64,000 bases of DNA from Lucinisca nassula (lineage: Eukaryota; Mollusca; Bivalvia; Lucinida; Lucinidae): positions 98,087,497 through 98,151,496 of the forward strand of contig OY757020.1 of assembly GCA_963580285.1 (NCBI GenBank). Reading direction: 5' to 3'. Position 1 is the first letter of the stretch. Each line of letters begins with the position of its first letter. Positions 22,703 through 34,325 of this stretch are shown here, one piece after another. A program made the position numbers and the translations under genes. The notes beneath the pieces are model-generated. The model did no database searches and was not told the DNA's origin. It worked only from the letters and a program-made list of their open reading frames with translations.

Positions 22703-22909
22703 TTCAAGTGTAATTCGCCATCAACGGAAATGCATCTGTAACTCATTCCAAGTCGGCATGACCGCAACCTGTCTTTTTTCAGTATTTTACATTTTTGCGG
22801 GAAATCTGAATGGTAGTTTTAGACGTCCTTTAAGTAACGTTTCTTGATGACGTGCAGTTGTATGTGTTCTTGTCTTCACGACGTTGTTAGTTACCTGTCA
22901 TTAAAAATA

Positions 22910-22985
22910 TGTCGCCGAAGAAGACCGGGGTTCCGGTTGAAACGTCCGGCAAAATAAAAGACTTTTAGTTGGTTTTCTTTTGAAA
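22910..22985 (+). repeat. GAAGAAG...GAAACGTC block beside (AT)n
   Basis: Words CCGAAGAAGACCGG and GGTTGAAACGTCCGGC are followed by AAAATAAAAGAC. This layout resembles 3' tails of Penelope-like elements as I recall them. The link is inference only. Confidence 0.35.
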
Positions 22986-22987
22986 AA

Positions 22988-23510
<523 letters not shown>

Positions 23511-23925
23511 CGTTCATGAAAAATACAGAAAATCCTTGTTTTTATTCGTCTTCTCTAGTGCCATACATCCGCGAATTTCGTAAACGTGTATGCCTCTACG
23601 TTACGTGGTTCGGAGTAAAGCCTCAGTCTCACCGCTACGTAGTGAGGGCTATGCTTCACTACATGTACATTAATTTTGCGCCGTTTTTTAGGGAAGCGAT
23701 ACCAAGCAATAACTACAAAAAAAAAACAACAAAAAAAAAACCTGAAACGTAATAAAACGTAGAATAAAACGTAGCAAATATATTAAGGCGTAGGAAACCG
23801 ATTGTTATGCGTATTATCGCGCTATACTGCTTTTTACGTTTTTATACGTATTGACGTTTTAGTGCGTTTCTTTTCGTACGGGTTTTTGCAAGGTATACGC
23901 TACGCTAAGAATTTTAAAGCAAGCC
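23511..23925. other. No recognisable gene
   Basis: AT-rich with repeated TACGT/ACGTA words and a poly-A patch near 23,720-23,740. Nothing else supported. Confidence 0.45.
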
Positions 23926-23929
23926 CAGT

Positions 23930-24140
23930 TGGGTCACATATTTAGCCATATACATGTATAACCGTGTGCACTACGCTCGAAATAGCAATTTTGTGGGAAA
24001 GTTACTGTCCTGTTGGCTATCCGCTAGATTTTCATGATCAATCTTACCGAAAGAATGTTGCCGACCCCAGCAGGTATCGAACCCGTGTCCTCCTGATCAG
24101 CAGTCAGACGTGCGTACGACTGAGCTATACAGGCCGGCGA
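23930..24140 (-). mobile_element. SINE-5 with tRNA-like head
   Basis: Minus strand: ATAGCTCAGTCGTACG (A-box region) and GGTTCGATACC (B-box). The body on the plus strand is TTGTGGGAAAGTTACTGTCC, also seen at 46,050-46,100. Stem pairing is imperfect, so this is a SINE head rather than a working tRNA gene. Confidence 0.7.
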
Positions 24141-24168
24141 ATACTTTTGTATCACAAAAATTAATCCT

Positions 24169-24470
24169 GCCCGCGCCCATCAGGCCTGACGAAATAGATG
24201 GGCTGCATGATGCTTCAAAGCAGAGCTGAAACCGACCCGTAAACGAGTACTGGTAAGCGGCTTAGATAATCTAAGCCTGCCCAGGCAATGCGGTGCGAGT
24301 CGGACCGTCCATGTTTAGACACATTATGGGTTTCATTGGGTGGCACGGCTTGAGATGTCATTTCATCTCAATGTCGGTAAAAGTCCCACAAAATTGGACG
24401 CAAGGTCTCCAAAATGACCTTTACAATGTTGACGGGGACGTTAAACCTCAGATCAAACAAACAAAATCTC
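24169..24470 (+). mobile_element. SINE-1, near full length
   Basis: From GCCCGCGCCCATCAGG through GGGTTTCATTGGGTGGCA and GTTGACGGGGACGTTAAACC to CAAACAAACAAA. No convincing TSD. Confidence 0.85.
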
Positions 24471-25547
24471 AACAATTAAATTCAATTTTTGGTCGATTGT
24501 TTGTCAAACGACCCAAAGTTATAATGGGTATTAGGTTTTCTTTGCTAAAGTCCACGTGGTTTTAACAAATTTATAGGAAAATAGCCGCGTTGAGGTCAGA
24601 GTATTGCGTCAGAGTGTTATCTATAGAATTTGGACTGGAATCAAGTTTTGTGTTTGACAACCAGTGTAGACACAGATCAGACGCCATTGAACGCGATGTC
24701 TGATCATGGTCTACCGTGTTTGCTTACGTACGCGATATCGTATCAAGGTCTATACAAATATCTTACATGCAGGTCTGTAAAAGTTAGTGTTGACGGGGAC
24801 GTTAAACTTTAAATCAAACAAGTAAAACTGTAAAAGTTAAGCGAAATGTCAACAGTTTACTTACCGTTCAGGATCATTTTCCAACCTTGACTCAGATACA
24901 AGTGCTTAAGTGCTTTGATTTATAAAAGCTTGATATTTTTCATTATTTCGGCTGCAAATGTAGATTGCGGGTGCTCGTTAGAATCATCCGCAATGGTTCA
25001 GTGGTAGTTTTTTACGAATGTAGGAAAAAAAGTCACAGGGGGGGGGGGGGGGGGGGGAGTTTGGGAAAAACAGTCACGGAAAAACAAGTCACAAAATTTG
25101 TTTGAATAATGTTTTCATTAGTGTTATGTGAGTAGCTTACTGAAAAGCATGATTCAAAATTAAGTGTTGACAACGACGTACAACTACAGGCAACGGAGTA
25201 TTCCATCCTTGTTGATCCCTTAGAGTCTTCACATTTCTGTATTACGCCTGTGCCACTGCTAAAATGCCATCTTTCATGTCAGATATAACATAAGTTAGAT
25301 GGAAACTTTTGACAGTCTTTGTTATTTTAGCCTAAATATAGACTATGGGTCGTTGTTAAGACAGTCTCAATGGGGTGGTGCAATCTATGTTTTTGAACCG
25401 AAAATAAGGCATATAATGACTGTTATGTGTTATATGAGGTTCTTATTGATAAGTTCGAATCCAGAATATTGGCAATGACTAACGACGAGGACTGACCACG
25501 GAGTTTCCCATCTTTTAAGACACTTAAGAGTCTTGACATTACAATTA

Positions 25548-25824
25548 CATAACGAAAACAGGCCTATATAATTTTGACCCCCCTTGAACCCCACTTTTAT
25601 ATAGTAAAACTGGGGTTTACAGGGGTAAACCTTATTTTTCTTATTCCTGCTCTATAGATTGTGGGTACTCGTTAGAACCGCCTCGATGAGGCGGTGCTAA
25701 CGAGTGCCCACAATCTATATTTTGAGCAGAAATAAGAAAAATATCACAATTTTTCATCTTGAACTTTTTATTTTTTCGGCGATAAAGGTGGCAATGTATT
25801 TGTATAGGCGTGTTTGCGTAATGA
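25548..25824 (+). mobile_element. MITE-H, reference-quality copy
   Basis: Ends CATAACGAAAACAGGCCTAT and TATAGGCGTGTTTGCGTAAT. The central hairpin arms GATTGTGGGTACTCGTTAGA and the inverse flank CCGCCTCGATGAGGCGG. Duplicated at 60,690-60,965. Confidence 0.85.
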
Positions 25825-25869
25825 TACGCCCGTGAGATTAAACTTAGCTAGCAGTAGCATTTTTCGGAT

Positions 25870-26060
25870 GAACGCATTTTTCTTATTTCTGTCACAAATA
25901 TACATCGTGGGTGCTGAATCGAACCGGCTCAGTTAGATGCTTCTAACAGGTACCCACAATCTATATTTATAAGCAAAAATGAGGACTGTAATGGATAATC
26001 CGTAAACCCCATTTTTCTATATATAGGTTTGGGTTAACCGGGGTATACGCAACAAATTAG
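25870..26060 (+). repeat. MITE-H-like hairpin with downstream block
   Basis: Hairpin arms ATCGTGGGTGCTGAATCGAA and TCTAACAGGTACCCACAATC, then ACCCCATTTTTCTATATATA and GGTTAACCGGGGTATA. A diverged or partial MITE-H. Confidence 0.65.
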
Positions 26061-26559
26061 GTAGACAGGACCAATATTCACACCTTTGAGCAAGTTATAT
26101 AAACACTGAACTAATTGACAATAACCAACCATCTTTAACATGGCATCAGAAAAATTGATTAATGTACAATCTTTTATTAGTGGATTTTTTTTTCTATATT
26201 TTTTATTTGTGAAAGTTTTTTCCGTGATTTTTTTTCCTGTGACCAGTTTTTACTACCTCATATTAACTTGCCTGTGCATCGAATAACCTTGTAAAAATGA
26301 TCTTATTTTAATCAAACATTATTTGCGAAATTAAATTTTCTTTTGTAGTTTTATATATTTATTATTTTCATTTTTATTTATTTATTTATTATTATTTTTT
26401 TTGTATTTATTTTTATGTATTTGGAGACAGTATAAAAGAGTCCTGGCAATGCATTTTCTACACTTATTACATCCAGCAAAGACACATATCAGCCTAAACA
26501 TCTGGGTTGTCTGATCGGAGTCCTCACTAGATGCACGAAGAAACAATGGGTCCTACTCA

Positions 26560-26735
26560 GCATGCCCAAGGAAATTGGTGTGAGTCAGACCGTCCAGTGC
26601 ATATTAGCCTTTTGGTTTCATTTGGCGGCAGGGCTTGAGCTTTGTCGGGTAAAAGTCCTACAACATTGAAAGGAACGTCTCCAAAATGACCCTTTTAGAG
26701 TTTACGGGGACGTTCAATCTCAATTCAGTAAAAAA
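26560..26735 (+). mobile_element. SINE-1-like 3' half
   Basis: Matches SINE-1 from GTGTGAGTCAGACCGTCC through GGTTTCATTTGGCGGCAGGG to TTTACGGGGACGTTCAATCT. Its tail is A-rich instead of CAAA. Also present in copy 2 of the duplication (about 61,710-61,880). Confidence 0.75.
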
Positions 26736-26934
26736 AAATAAACAAAATAAAAAAAAAAAAAAAACTACCCATAATGCGCATCGCGAATGTAGACCTTGCT
26801 GTGTTCAGGCTGATTAGTGATGATTATCGTCGATAAAGCAGGTGTCAGTTTCGTAATCGTGTGTATAACGAGCGTTGCTGAGGTTTTGACACTCTACCGC
26901 AAACGTGGCATGCTATAATTCTTTCCTATCAATC

Positions 26935-27060
26935 GACCTTTTGTGTATTTTGAGTTTTACGTCCCATCAACAGCTAAGGTCATACGGAGACAAGACTATT
27001 CCGAACGTCTCGAACACGCGACGCAGACAATTACCTTTGTACTAAGGCATTAAACTGTAT
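26935..27060 (-). mobile_element. SINE-4 tail fragment
   Basis: TTGAGTTTTACGTCCCATCA and AGCTAAGGTCATACGGAGAC match the inverted 3' half of SINE-4 at 46,320-46,355. The tRNA head is not recognisable. Confidence 0.6.
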
Positions 27061-27699
27061 ATAACAATGCAAAATGCTTCTTGTTTTTTGTTCAGTGTTT
27101 GTTTCTTCTTCTTTTTTTCTTTTTTTTTTCATAAACCTGATGCATTTGTTTTGGCTAAAGCATTTATCCAAAGCAAATACATGAGTGAGCACACACATTC
27201 AATGATGTTTTAACTTTCATTCTGTTCTTACTGATTTTGTTTTATTGTTTTAATTTTCTTGTCTTCTTTTCTGGTTTTAATCCTCGTAAATATCGGACAG
27301 GAAATGTCCCTTCTTGTGTCGGGGTTGGCGATGCTGTTCGGAAAGAAAGGCACTGGAAAAGGCTAATGGAAATAAAGTCACAGATAAAACTTAAAAAAAA
27401 GTCACAAATAGAAAAAACAGAAATCATCCATTTTCAAAATATATAATGAGTAAATAAAAGTAACGTCAACACCTGCAAACTCGACATTTCCCGGTGTCAA
27501 ACCCTTTGGACTAAAGATACCAAGAAAACCTGAATTGGAAATTGTTGCCTATTTATCACTGTTTATTCACTCTGCTGCATCTTCTCACAAACTTTTTTAA
27601 AAATACTTTTTTTGGGTAACAGTAAACATTGTAGACCCAGATCAGATTGCTTCACGAAGAGGAGCAAAATATGAAAAAATACGAATACCCCCTGTAAGC
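27061..27699. other. No recognisable gene
   Basis: Pyrimidine-rich patches near 27,100-27,130. A partial GACCCAGATCAGA hairpin arm lies at 27,635. No coding region supported. Confidence 0.45.
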
Positions 27700-28510
27700 C
27701 CTGCTTTTTATGCCCCCGCCTTTCGAAAAATGGTGGAAGGGCATATAGCATTGCCACTGTCCGTCAGTCCGTTCGTCCGTCCGAAACTTAAAAAGGCGAA
27801 GTTGGTTGGTTGATTTGTGGTTTAACGTCCCCGTCAACACTGTAAAGGTCATTTTGGAGACGTTGCTTCCGATTTTGTGGGACTTTTACCCGACATTGAG
27901 ATGAAATGGCATCTCAAGACCTGTCGCCCAATGAAACGAATAGGGTTTATTAGCATGGACGGTCGCATCGCACCGCGCTTCCTGGACAGGCTTAGATCCT
28001 CTAAGCGGTTAACCAGTAGTAGTGTGCGGGCCGAATTCAGCTCTGCGTGGAAGCATCATGCATCCAATAGATTTCTTCAAGCCCCTATGGGCGGGGGCCG
28101 GCTTAAACGAAGTAAATAACTTATTTTGGGATGGATTTTGAAATTACTTTGTAGTATTGTTAATTATTATGAGACGATGTGTCACGTGCAAGACCCAGGT
28201 CAGTACCGCCAAGGTCAAGGACATACTTAGAGGTCAAAGTTCCAAAAAGGGTCCGAAACTTAAACGCAGTCAATAACTTTCTTATTCTGGATGGATTTTG
28301 AAATTACTTGGCAGAAATGTTGGGCATCATGAGACAATTTGTCTGACACAATACCAAGGTCCTTACCGCCAAGGTCAATGTCATACTTAGAGGTCAAACG
28401 TGGAAAAAAGGGTCCAAAACTTAAACACCGTCAATAACTTTCTATGGATTAATACGAACATAGGCATATTTTCACGCGGGGGCATCCGTGCCCTTTGGAC
28501 GCATTTCTAG
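27700..28510 (-). mobile_element. Tandem-array element, inverted copy, split by a SINE
   Basis: Reverse-orientation relative of 8,660-9,275. It has TATGCCCCCGCCTTTCGAAA and a GTCCGTCCGAAAC block at one end, then units with TTAAACGCAGTCAATAACTT and AAGGTCAA-GTCATACTTAGAGGTC words, and the opposite end with GGGGGCATCCGTG. SINE-1 (27,802-28,101) interrupts it within the TTAA-rich unit. Confidence 0.8.
27802..28101 (-). mobile_element. SINE-1 inside the tandem-array element
   Basis: Full-length minus-strand copy from TTGGTTGGTTGATTTGTGG to CCCTATGGGCGGGGGCCGG. Flanks CTTAAAAAGGCGAAG and CTTAAACGAAG form an imperfect TSD. The host repeat continues on both sides. Confidence 0.85.
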
Positions 28511-29080
28511 TCTCTTAATAAAATGGGGGTTAGAGGGGTGTTCATTGCTCGGACTTGTTAACATTATGAATGGTTGTGATTATCACCAACAATTCTAAGA
28601 AAAACAAGATAAAAACCATTTCTGTGACTTTTCTTCCATTATTTATTTCCTACCCAAACCTGTGACTTTTTTCCGTTACTTTTTTCTTGTGCCTTTCGCT
28701 CCTTTATTCTTTCCTGCTGCATAATAAACGTAGATTGTCGCTGCATATACATGAGCTGTGAAAAGCGGGGTTTTCAAATTACAACATGACGGTTCATCAT
28801 CATCGTCGTCCTCGTGGCCGTTATGGTCGTCGTCATCATCATAATGCTATATGACGACATTCCACAAAAAGCAGTCTCACTTAAATCCATGTTTCAGATA
28901 TATCAGGAACAGTATACCTCAGAACTATAACGCAGCAAGAATTGTTGCTCTTGTTCACACTTGATTTGTAAACTTTATCCCGTTCACGTACTGAACCCCT
29001 CACAAACCACTTTATGTAGGCAAAGTGAGTTTTGCAATGTTATATATTTTTATTCATGCTGCTGTCACACATACATCCGA
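28511..29080. other. Non-coding; TCA/TCG microsatellite
   Basis: A degenerate trinucleotide run (TCATCATCGTCGTC type) lies at about 28,797-28,845. About 28,990-29,035 resembles a MITE-H internal piece. No gene seen. Confidence 0.5.
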
Positions 29081-29084
29081 GTCA

Positions 29085-29320
29085 ACACTATTTAGGTCAT
29101 TTTGGAGACGTTGTTTCCGATTATGTGGAAATTTTTAACATCCCAAAGAAACCGCAGGGGTTTAAGGCTCGGTCGGATTCGCACCAATATGTCTGGGCAG
29201 GCTTTGACCTTCTACGCGGTTTACGAAAACTCGAATGTTCAGTCGGTTTCAGCTCTGAGCAGTCCAGTCTTAATCTATTTCTTCCAGCTCCAATGGGTGG
29301 GGTGAGGACACATGAGATAC
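29085..29320 (-). mobile_element. SINE-1, diverged
   Basis: GTCAACACTATTTAGGTCAT and GGAGACGTTGTTTCCGATTA open the inverted 3' half. The 5' end is TCCAATGGGTGGGGTG. A central segment is deleted. Confidence 0.7.
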
Positions 29321-29407
29321 TATGTTTTGAGCAGAAATAAGAACGAAGTATGTTAACGTAGTGCGAGTATCGCAGGCGACGATATTTTGACACAGACGTT
29401 TAAACTA

Positions 29408-30697
29408 CGAGGGTAGGCTGAAAAGTTCTGAGCCTGACCAAGAACAGGCATCGAACAGCCATGAAATTTTGTTTTCATTAAATCCAAACCTTTATTACTT
29501 GATTTGACTCAAATGAGTTCAAGTTTACCTGCAATAACGTAGAAATTCTAGACTTTGAAAATTGATACTAGCACGTTTTTGAGGAAATGGGCAAAATCTG
29601 GCATCGTGGTGTCATCAAGTACCTCCATAAAAATGGGTTAGCTCCTAAGGGCATTCATGCCGATATGGTTGCTACATTTGGGGATGATGCTCCTTCGTAT
29701 GCAACCGTGAAAAGGTGGGCAGCAAATTTTAAGATGGCAAGGACAGCATTGAAGATGATGACTGGTGTGGACGACCCACAACGGCAACAACTGAGGAAAC
29801 CATCAGCCAAGTGCACAGGGCCGTGATGGATGACAGGCGTTTAACTGTGAATCAGTTAGCTAACACTGTTGGCATCTCCCGTGAATAGTAGAGAACATTC
29901 TACACAGTGAATTAGGAATGTCGAAGGTTTCCGCCAGATGGGTGCCGCGGCTTTTGACGCCTGACCAAAAGTTGACCAGACTGAACCTGTCACAAGCCAA
30001 CTTGGCTATTTTTGAAGCAGACCAAGATGGTTTTCTTGACCGTTTTGTCACTCAGGATGAGTGTTGGGTTCATCACTTTGAGCCACAGACCAAGAGACAA
30101 TCCATACAATGGAAGCACCCTGGCTCACCCCCTCCAAGGAAGGCAAAGGTCGTCTCCTGTGCAGGGAAGGTGATTGCATCAGTGTTCTTGGATGCCAAGG
30201 GCAAAATATTCATAGATTACTTTCAAAAGGTCAGAACAATTAATGGGGAGTATTATGCAGATCTGCTAAAACAATTGCGAAAAGCAATTAAGGCTAAACG
30301 ACCCGGAAAATTGACATAAGGGGTCTTGTTCCATCAGGACAATGCGCCTGCTCATAAATCGGTTGTCGCAATGGCTGCTGCGCATGACTGTGGCTTCACA
30401 CTTGTCGATCACCCTCCGTATTCACCTGATCTAGCTCCATCAGATTATTTCCTGTTTCCAAACATGAAAAAGCACTTGGCTTGGCAGCATTATCGGTCAG
30501 GCGAGGAGGTGATAGCTTCTGTGGAGGAGTTTTTCAGGGACCAAGATGAGACCTTCTATACCACTGGGATCCAAGGACTCCAGTATCGCTGGAGGAAGTG
30601 TGTGGACAGGAAGGGAGACTATGTTGAAAAATAAGGCACTTTCAGCATGGACAAACCATTGGATCTTGGTCAGGCTCAGAACTTTTCAGCCTACAAG
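29408..30697 (+). mobile_element. Mariner element, inactive
   Basis: About 1,290 bp flanked by TA dinucleotides. The terminal inverted repeats share TAGGCTGAAAAGTTCTGAGC and CTGACCAAGA (left from 29,414) with the inverse at about 30,664-30,693. Length, TIRs and the enclosed transposase fit the mariner family of the Tc1/mariner superfamily, which inserts at TA. Confidence 0.92.
29587..30634 (+). pseudogene. Mariner transposase, frameshifted and with a stop
   Basis: Cut-and-paste transposase with N-terminal helix-turn-helix DNA-binding region and DDD catalytic core. Three pieces in order: 29,587-29,826 begins MGKIWHRGVIKYL and includes YATVKRWAANF. 29,918-30,319 contains QDECWVHHFEP with the first catalytic Asp. 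30,326-30,634 contains HQDNAPAH with the second Asp and PPYSPDLAPSDYFLFP with the third. The spacing from second to third Asp is 34 residues, as in mariner D,D34D. At least two frameshifts (near 29,780 and 29,884) and one in-frame TAA (30,317) break the gene. It is probably inactive, though the TIRs could still be recognised by a related transposase. Confidence 0.92.
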
Positions 30698-30784
30698 TAC
30701 CAAGTCCGTGTAATAACTTCTCTTGTAGACCCCACTTCATATGAAAACTAGGTCTCACACAGATGCATTTTTTCATTATTTAAT

Positions 30785-30935
30785 TCGATAACACAAACGT
30801 ATGTTAAAAAGAGGATATTACGCGAGTGGTCATTTCATATGAAATTTATAAACGAGCCTTTGGCGAGTTTCATACATTTCATATAAAATGACCGCTCATG
30901 TAAGGTTCTTTTTATCATATGGACACTTTAAATTG
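30785..30935. repeat. Palindromic repeat (TTTCATATGAAATTTATAAAC)
   Basis: Arms GTTAAAAAGAGGATATTACG and the approximate inverse GTAAGGTTCTTTTTATC flank a hairpin around CGAGCCTTTGGCGAG. It resembles the ends of the MITE at 31,090. Confidence 0.6.
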
Positions 30936-31089
30936 GATTTCATCGCCCTTAAATTTGACAAAAAAATCCACATAAATGCATGGCTGACATGGACGTCGTC
31001 CTGGCGTTACCGCTAAAGTGTTGTTACACGTGTGGTCATACGATTTTTATTACACGACGTTATCCACTGCTTATCAACTTCGTCATAGG
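30936..31089. other. Short unassigned spacer
   Basis: Nothing recognised between two palindromic repeats. Confidence 0.4.
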
Positions 31090-31465
31090 ATAAAAAGAGG
31101 ATCTTACATGAATGTTCATGTATTATTGAATTTATTAAATGAATTGAGAAAAGGGATAAAATACGAGGCTTGCCGAGCATTTATCCCCATTCCTCAACGA
31201 GTTCAAAGAATTCAGTAATACATGAGCACGAATGCACGCTTCTATTTATCATATGTAATTTAAAACGCATTTTATTCACGATTATTTTACAAAGATATGA
31301 ATATTCCGCTATTAGTAAACGCGACGTCGTTAAGGACGTCGTACATGCAACGTAACGGGGCTCATCTTACTAATTTGCATATTTACTCGTAATCCACTAG
31401 TGGATTACGGAATTTATTACATGGCGTTATTACACTCTTAGACGCGACGTCATATGATAAATACA
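31090..31465 (-). mobile_element. MITE, second copy of 10,760-11,120
   Basis: Read on the minus strand it parallels the first copy throughout: TCATATGACGTCGCGTCT, CCACTAGTGGATTACG, AATCGTGAATAAAATGCG, and the hairpin with CTCGTTGAGGAA. The hairpin here has more mismatches. Non-coding. Confidence 0.8.
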
Positions 31466-31494
31466 GATCATTCATTCTCCTATTCGAAATATAG

Positions 31495-31590
31495 AATTTA
31501 TAAACCTCTGGGGGTAAACCAATCCGATAAAGAAACGAGTGCGAAGCACGAGTTTCTTTACCGCATTGTTTTACCTCCAGAGGTTTAAAC
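31495..31590. repeat. Palindrome of about 95 bp
   Basis: Arms TTTATAAACCTCTGGGGGTA and the near-exact inverse TACCTCCAGAGGTTTAAA enclose a second inverted pair around AAAGAAACGAGTGCGAAGCA. It probably represents one end or the core of another MITE. Confidence 0.75.
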
Positions 31591-31825
31591 ATCCCAAATT
31601 TTAAAACAGGAAAAATGAATAATATGTATTTTACATGCACTTCCATAGACTTTTAGGACAGTTTGGATCTTGAATTTTGAATCTGAATTCCCGTTCAATT
31701 GACTGTTTACAGCTCAGGTTAACGGTTCAATCAGCATAATGTTACAGAAGCTGGGAGGGAAAAAACTGGATGGGCGCCATTATGAAAGCGCTTTATACAG
31801 TTTTGAACCAAAAAAGAAGAAGCAA
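31591..31825. other. Short unassigned spacer
   Basis: No feature seen. Confidence 0.4.
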
Positions 31826-32125
31826 AGCCCCCGCCCATCGGGATTTGAAGAAATAGATTGGCTGCATGATACTTCCACGCAGAGCTAAAACCAATCCGCC
31901 TAGGAGTACTGGTAAGCCGCTTTGAGGATCTAAGCCTGCCCGGGCAAAGTGCTGCGAGTGTCGGACAGTCCATGCTTGTAAACCCTATTAGTTTCATAGG
32001 GCGGCAGGGCTTGAGATGTCATTTCATCTCAATGTCGGGAAAAAGTCCCACAAAATTTGAAGAAACGTCTCATAAATGACCTTTTAAGTGTTGACGGAGA
32101 CGTTAAACCTCCAACCAAACATATA
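31826..32125 (+). mobile_element. SINE-1, near full length
   Basis: From AGCCCCCGCCCATCGGGATT to GTTGACGGAGACGTTAAACC and CCAACCAAACA. No clear TSD. Confidence 0.85.
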
Positions 32126-32599
32126 AAAAAGGGGTTTAGTAATACAACAAATTAATTGTGAGATCAAACATCCTATTCAATGACTATATCCCTGTTTTCT
32201 TTTTTTCAGCGTTGCATCCGACTCAAACGCCACGTATTATCGTTTCAGACATCATTGCAATGACGCAATGAATAACGTCGACGGGACTGAAACTTTCCCG
32301 CGTTTGTATATACCGATTTCACCGCAAAAGCGGTATCTTGTATCTTTCATATAAAGTAGTTCCAGCTAAAGGGCTCAGAGGAAATATTTCTGCTTAGCAA
32401 AGTTATGTCACCATGGTAGAAATCATAGTATAGGGCCAATCTCTCTGTTATGCATGTAATGATTTATCATTATTTGGCGTTGCGTTTAAGAATGCAAGGT
32501 ACCTAAAAGTTTCCAAGACTCTTTCTAGACTGTCTGTGTCCTACCTGGTCGCAAACTGCAACAACAGGTTTGCACAAGGGTTTTCTTTATTAATTATGT
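32126..32599. other. No recognisable gene
   Basis: Unassigned. A tract CGTTGCATCCGACTCAAACG near 32,210 has no family match that I can name. Confidence 0.45.
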
Positions 32600-32790
32600 T
32601 AACTAGTCCGTGAAATGAATACCCTCTAAACCCCACTTTATGTAGAGAAAACGGGGCTTTACAGGGGTATACACTATCTTGCTTATTTCTGCTCCAAGAC
32701 AAAGGTTGTGGGTATTCGTTACAATCGCCTCAATGAGGCGGTTCTAACGAGCATCACAACCTGTGTTCTGAGTATAATTAAGGCGTAACT
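32600..32790 (+). repeat. MITE-H subfamily copy
   Basis: GTCCGTGAAATGAATACCCT opens it, then ACCCCACTTTATGTAGAG and a hairpin GGTTGTGGGTATTCGTTACA with AATGAGGCGGTTCTAACGAG. Same subfamily as 36,120-36,300 and 40,098-40,366. Confidence 0.7.
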
Positions 32791-33743
32791 ATACCACATG
32801 TAGTGACACAGAGGCCTTTCTGATATTTAATCTTCATCAGTTCATCAGTGTGTCTCAGTCCCTAAGTTCTGAAACCGAAAAGGATGATGGACAAGACCCG
32901 GCAAACACAGCACCTCCCCCCCCCCCCCCACACACACACTCTTTGAGCACACACCGACCAACGTACCTCATGAGACAGGTCAACTGGAGGCATCATGCAA
33001 GAGACGCCTACCCTAGGACATATAGGCGTCTCCCACCGAGCCAACATCAGCAAACATGGCCCACACTCCACGAAGTCCGGGGCATCAGGAAGGAGATGTC
33101 CAAAGTAGCGAGACTTGCAAAAAAAAGATATAACAAAAAGTGGCAACCAAATCCGTTAAGATACATGTCTCACCTGACAAGTCTTAGTTTTAGAAAAATT
33201 AGAATTTTATTCTGCCAAAAAGAAATAAAAGTATAACAATAATATAGTTATTTAAATCAGTATTTGAGTTCTGACGTCAGCACCGCATTCAATCTCAGCA
33301 CTAAGGGACTGATACAGAGCTGATGATACCATCGGGGACGAACGAATCATCCACCAGCAGAGATACCTACCCGCTGGTTGCAATTAAGGCGTAATAAGAA
33401 ACATATAACAAATAAAGTAGCCTTTTTAGAGGAATGAAAGAATGCACTAGCTCACACGTGTACATTATCGTAATGGATTGACTGCGCTTTCTTGAAGTCT
33501 TCAACTTCTGCAAAAAGGTTTGATCACATGATAATGAATACCTTGTTTGGTTTGGTTTGGAATGCATTCGAGGCTGCCAGTTTATCCAATGTTGAAGTTT
33601 TATTTTAGAAATAAAGGTAATGGTTGATTTGTAAACACTCGTACAGTAACACCAAACCAAATTGCACATGACTCTTTTTCTATAGTATGTGTTCAACAAC
33701 CGATCAGTCTCATACGGAACCCTGGAAGGGACAAGCAATTTAT
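32791..33743. other. No recognisable gene; one unassigned frame
   Basis: A 128-residue plus-strand frame (32,850-33,236) has a Pro/His run from a C-tract and no domain that I can name. Another 159-residue minus-strand frame (33,367-33,846) runs into the minisatellite. Both are probably chance frames. Confidence 0.45.
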
Positions 33744-34325
33744 TTAATATGTTGTGTGCACACGATATAATCTTGTTTGCACAACATAGATCTTGTGTGG
33801 ACAACATAAAATATTGTGCACACAACTTATTATCTTGTTCGCACAAGATATTATCTTGTAATCACACGTTATTATCTTGTTCGCCTATTATCTTGTTTTC
33901 ACAACATAGATCTTGTGCAAAAAAAAAATAATATCTAATGCGTTCAAGAAATTATCTTGTTCGCACAACTTAATATCTTGTGTGGACAACATACTATCGC
34001 ACAAGATATTATCTTGCGCCCACAAGTTATTGAATTGTTCGCATATTATCTTGTTTGCACAACATAGATCTTGTGCAGACAACATAATATCTCGTGCGTA
34101 CAAGATATTGTCTTGTTCGCACAACTTAGTTAGCACAATTTAATCAGGCGCATAAGATACTATGTTGTCCGCACAAGATCTATGTTGTGTAAACAAGATA
34201 ATATACTGTGCGAACAAGATAGTATACTGTGCGCACATGATATTTAGTTGTGCGAATAACATATTATCTTGTGGGCACAAGATAATATCTTGTTCGCACA
34301 ACTTAATATCGTGTTCGCTAAACAT
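33744..34325. repeat. Minisatellite, 21-22 bp, palindromic, with strand switch
   Basis: Units such as ACAACATAGATCTTGTGCG and ACAAGATATTATCTTGTTCG repeat for about 580 bp. Each unit is itself close to palindromic. From about 34,145 the units read in the opposite orientation. A short related block lies at 48,185-48,315. Confidence 0.88.

Larger units (their letters stand above)
24571..26884 (+). repeat. Segmental duplication, copy 1
   Basis: Starts AGGAAAATAGCCGCGTTGAG and matches 59,409-62,028 in the same orientation with only scattered substitutions and poly-tract length changes; identity looks well above 95 percent by eye. It lacks the SINE-1 present in copy 2. The shared right edge is GAGCGTTGCTGAGGT. 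It has no gene, and carries a GATCAGACGCC hairpin (24,660-24,725), a long G-run (25,038-25,058), a MITE-H and a SINE-1-like 3' half. Confidence 0.93.

Noticed and set aside
24061..24138. Minus-strand tRNA gene
   Set aside because: D- and T-arm words are good but stem pairing is poor and the SINE-5 body follows.
32850..33236. 128-residue frame with Pro/His run
   Set aside because: The run is a poly-C tract and I recognise no domain. Left as unassigned rather than called a gene.
33744..34325. Possible CRISPR-like array
   Set aside because: No unique spacers, units vary and flip orientation, and the genome is eukaryotic.
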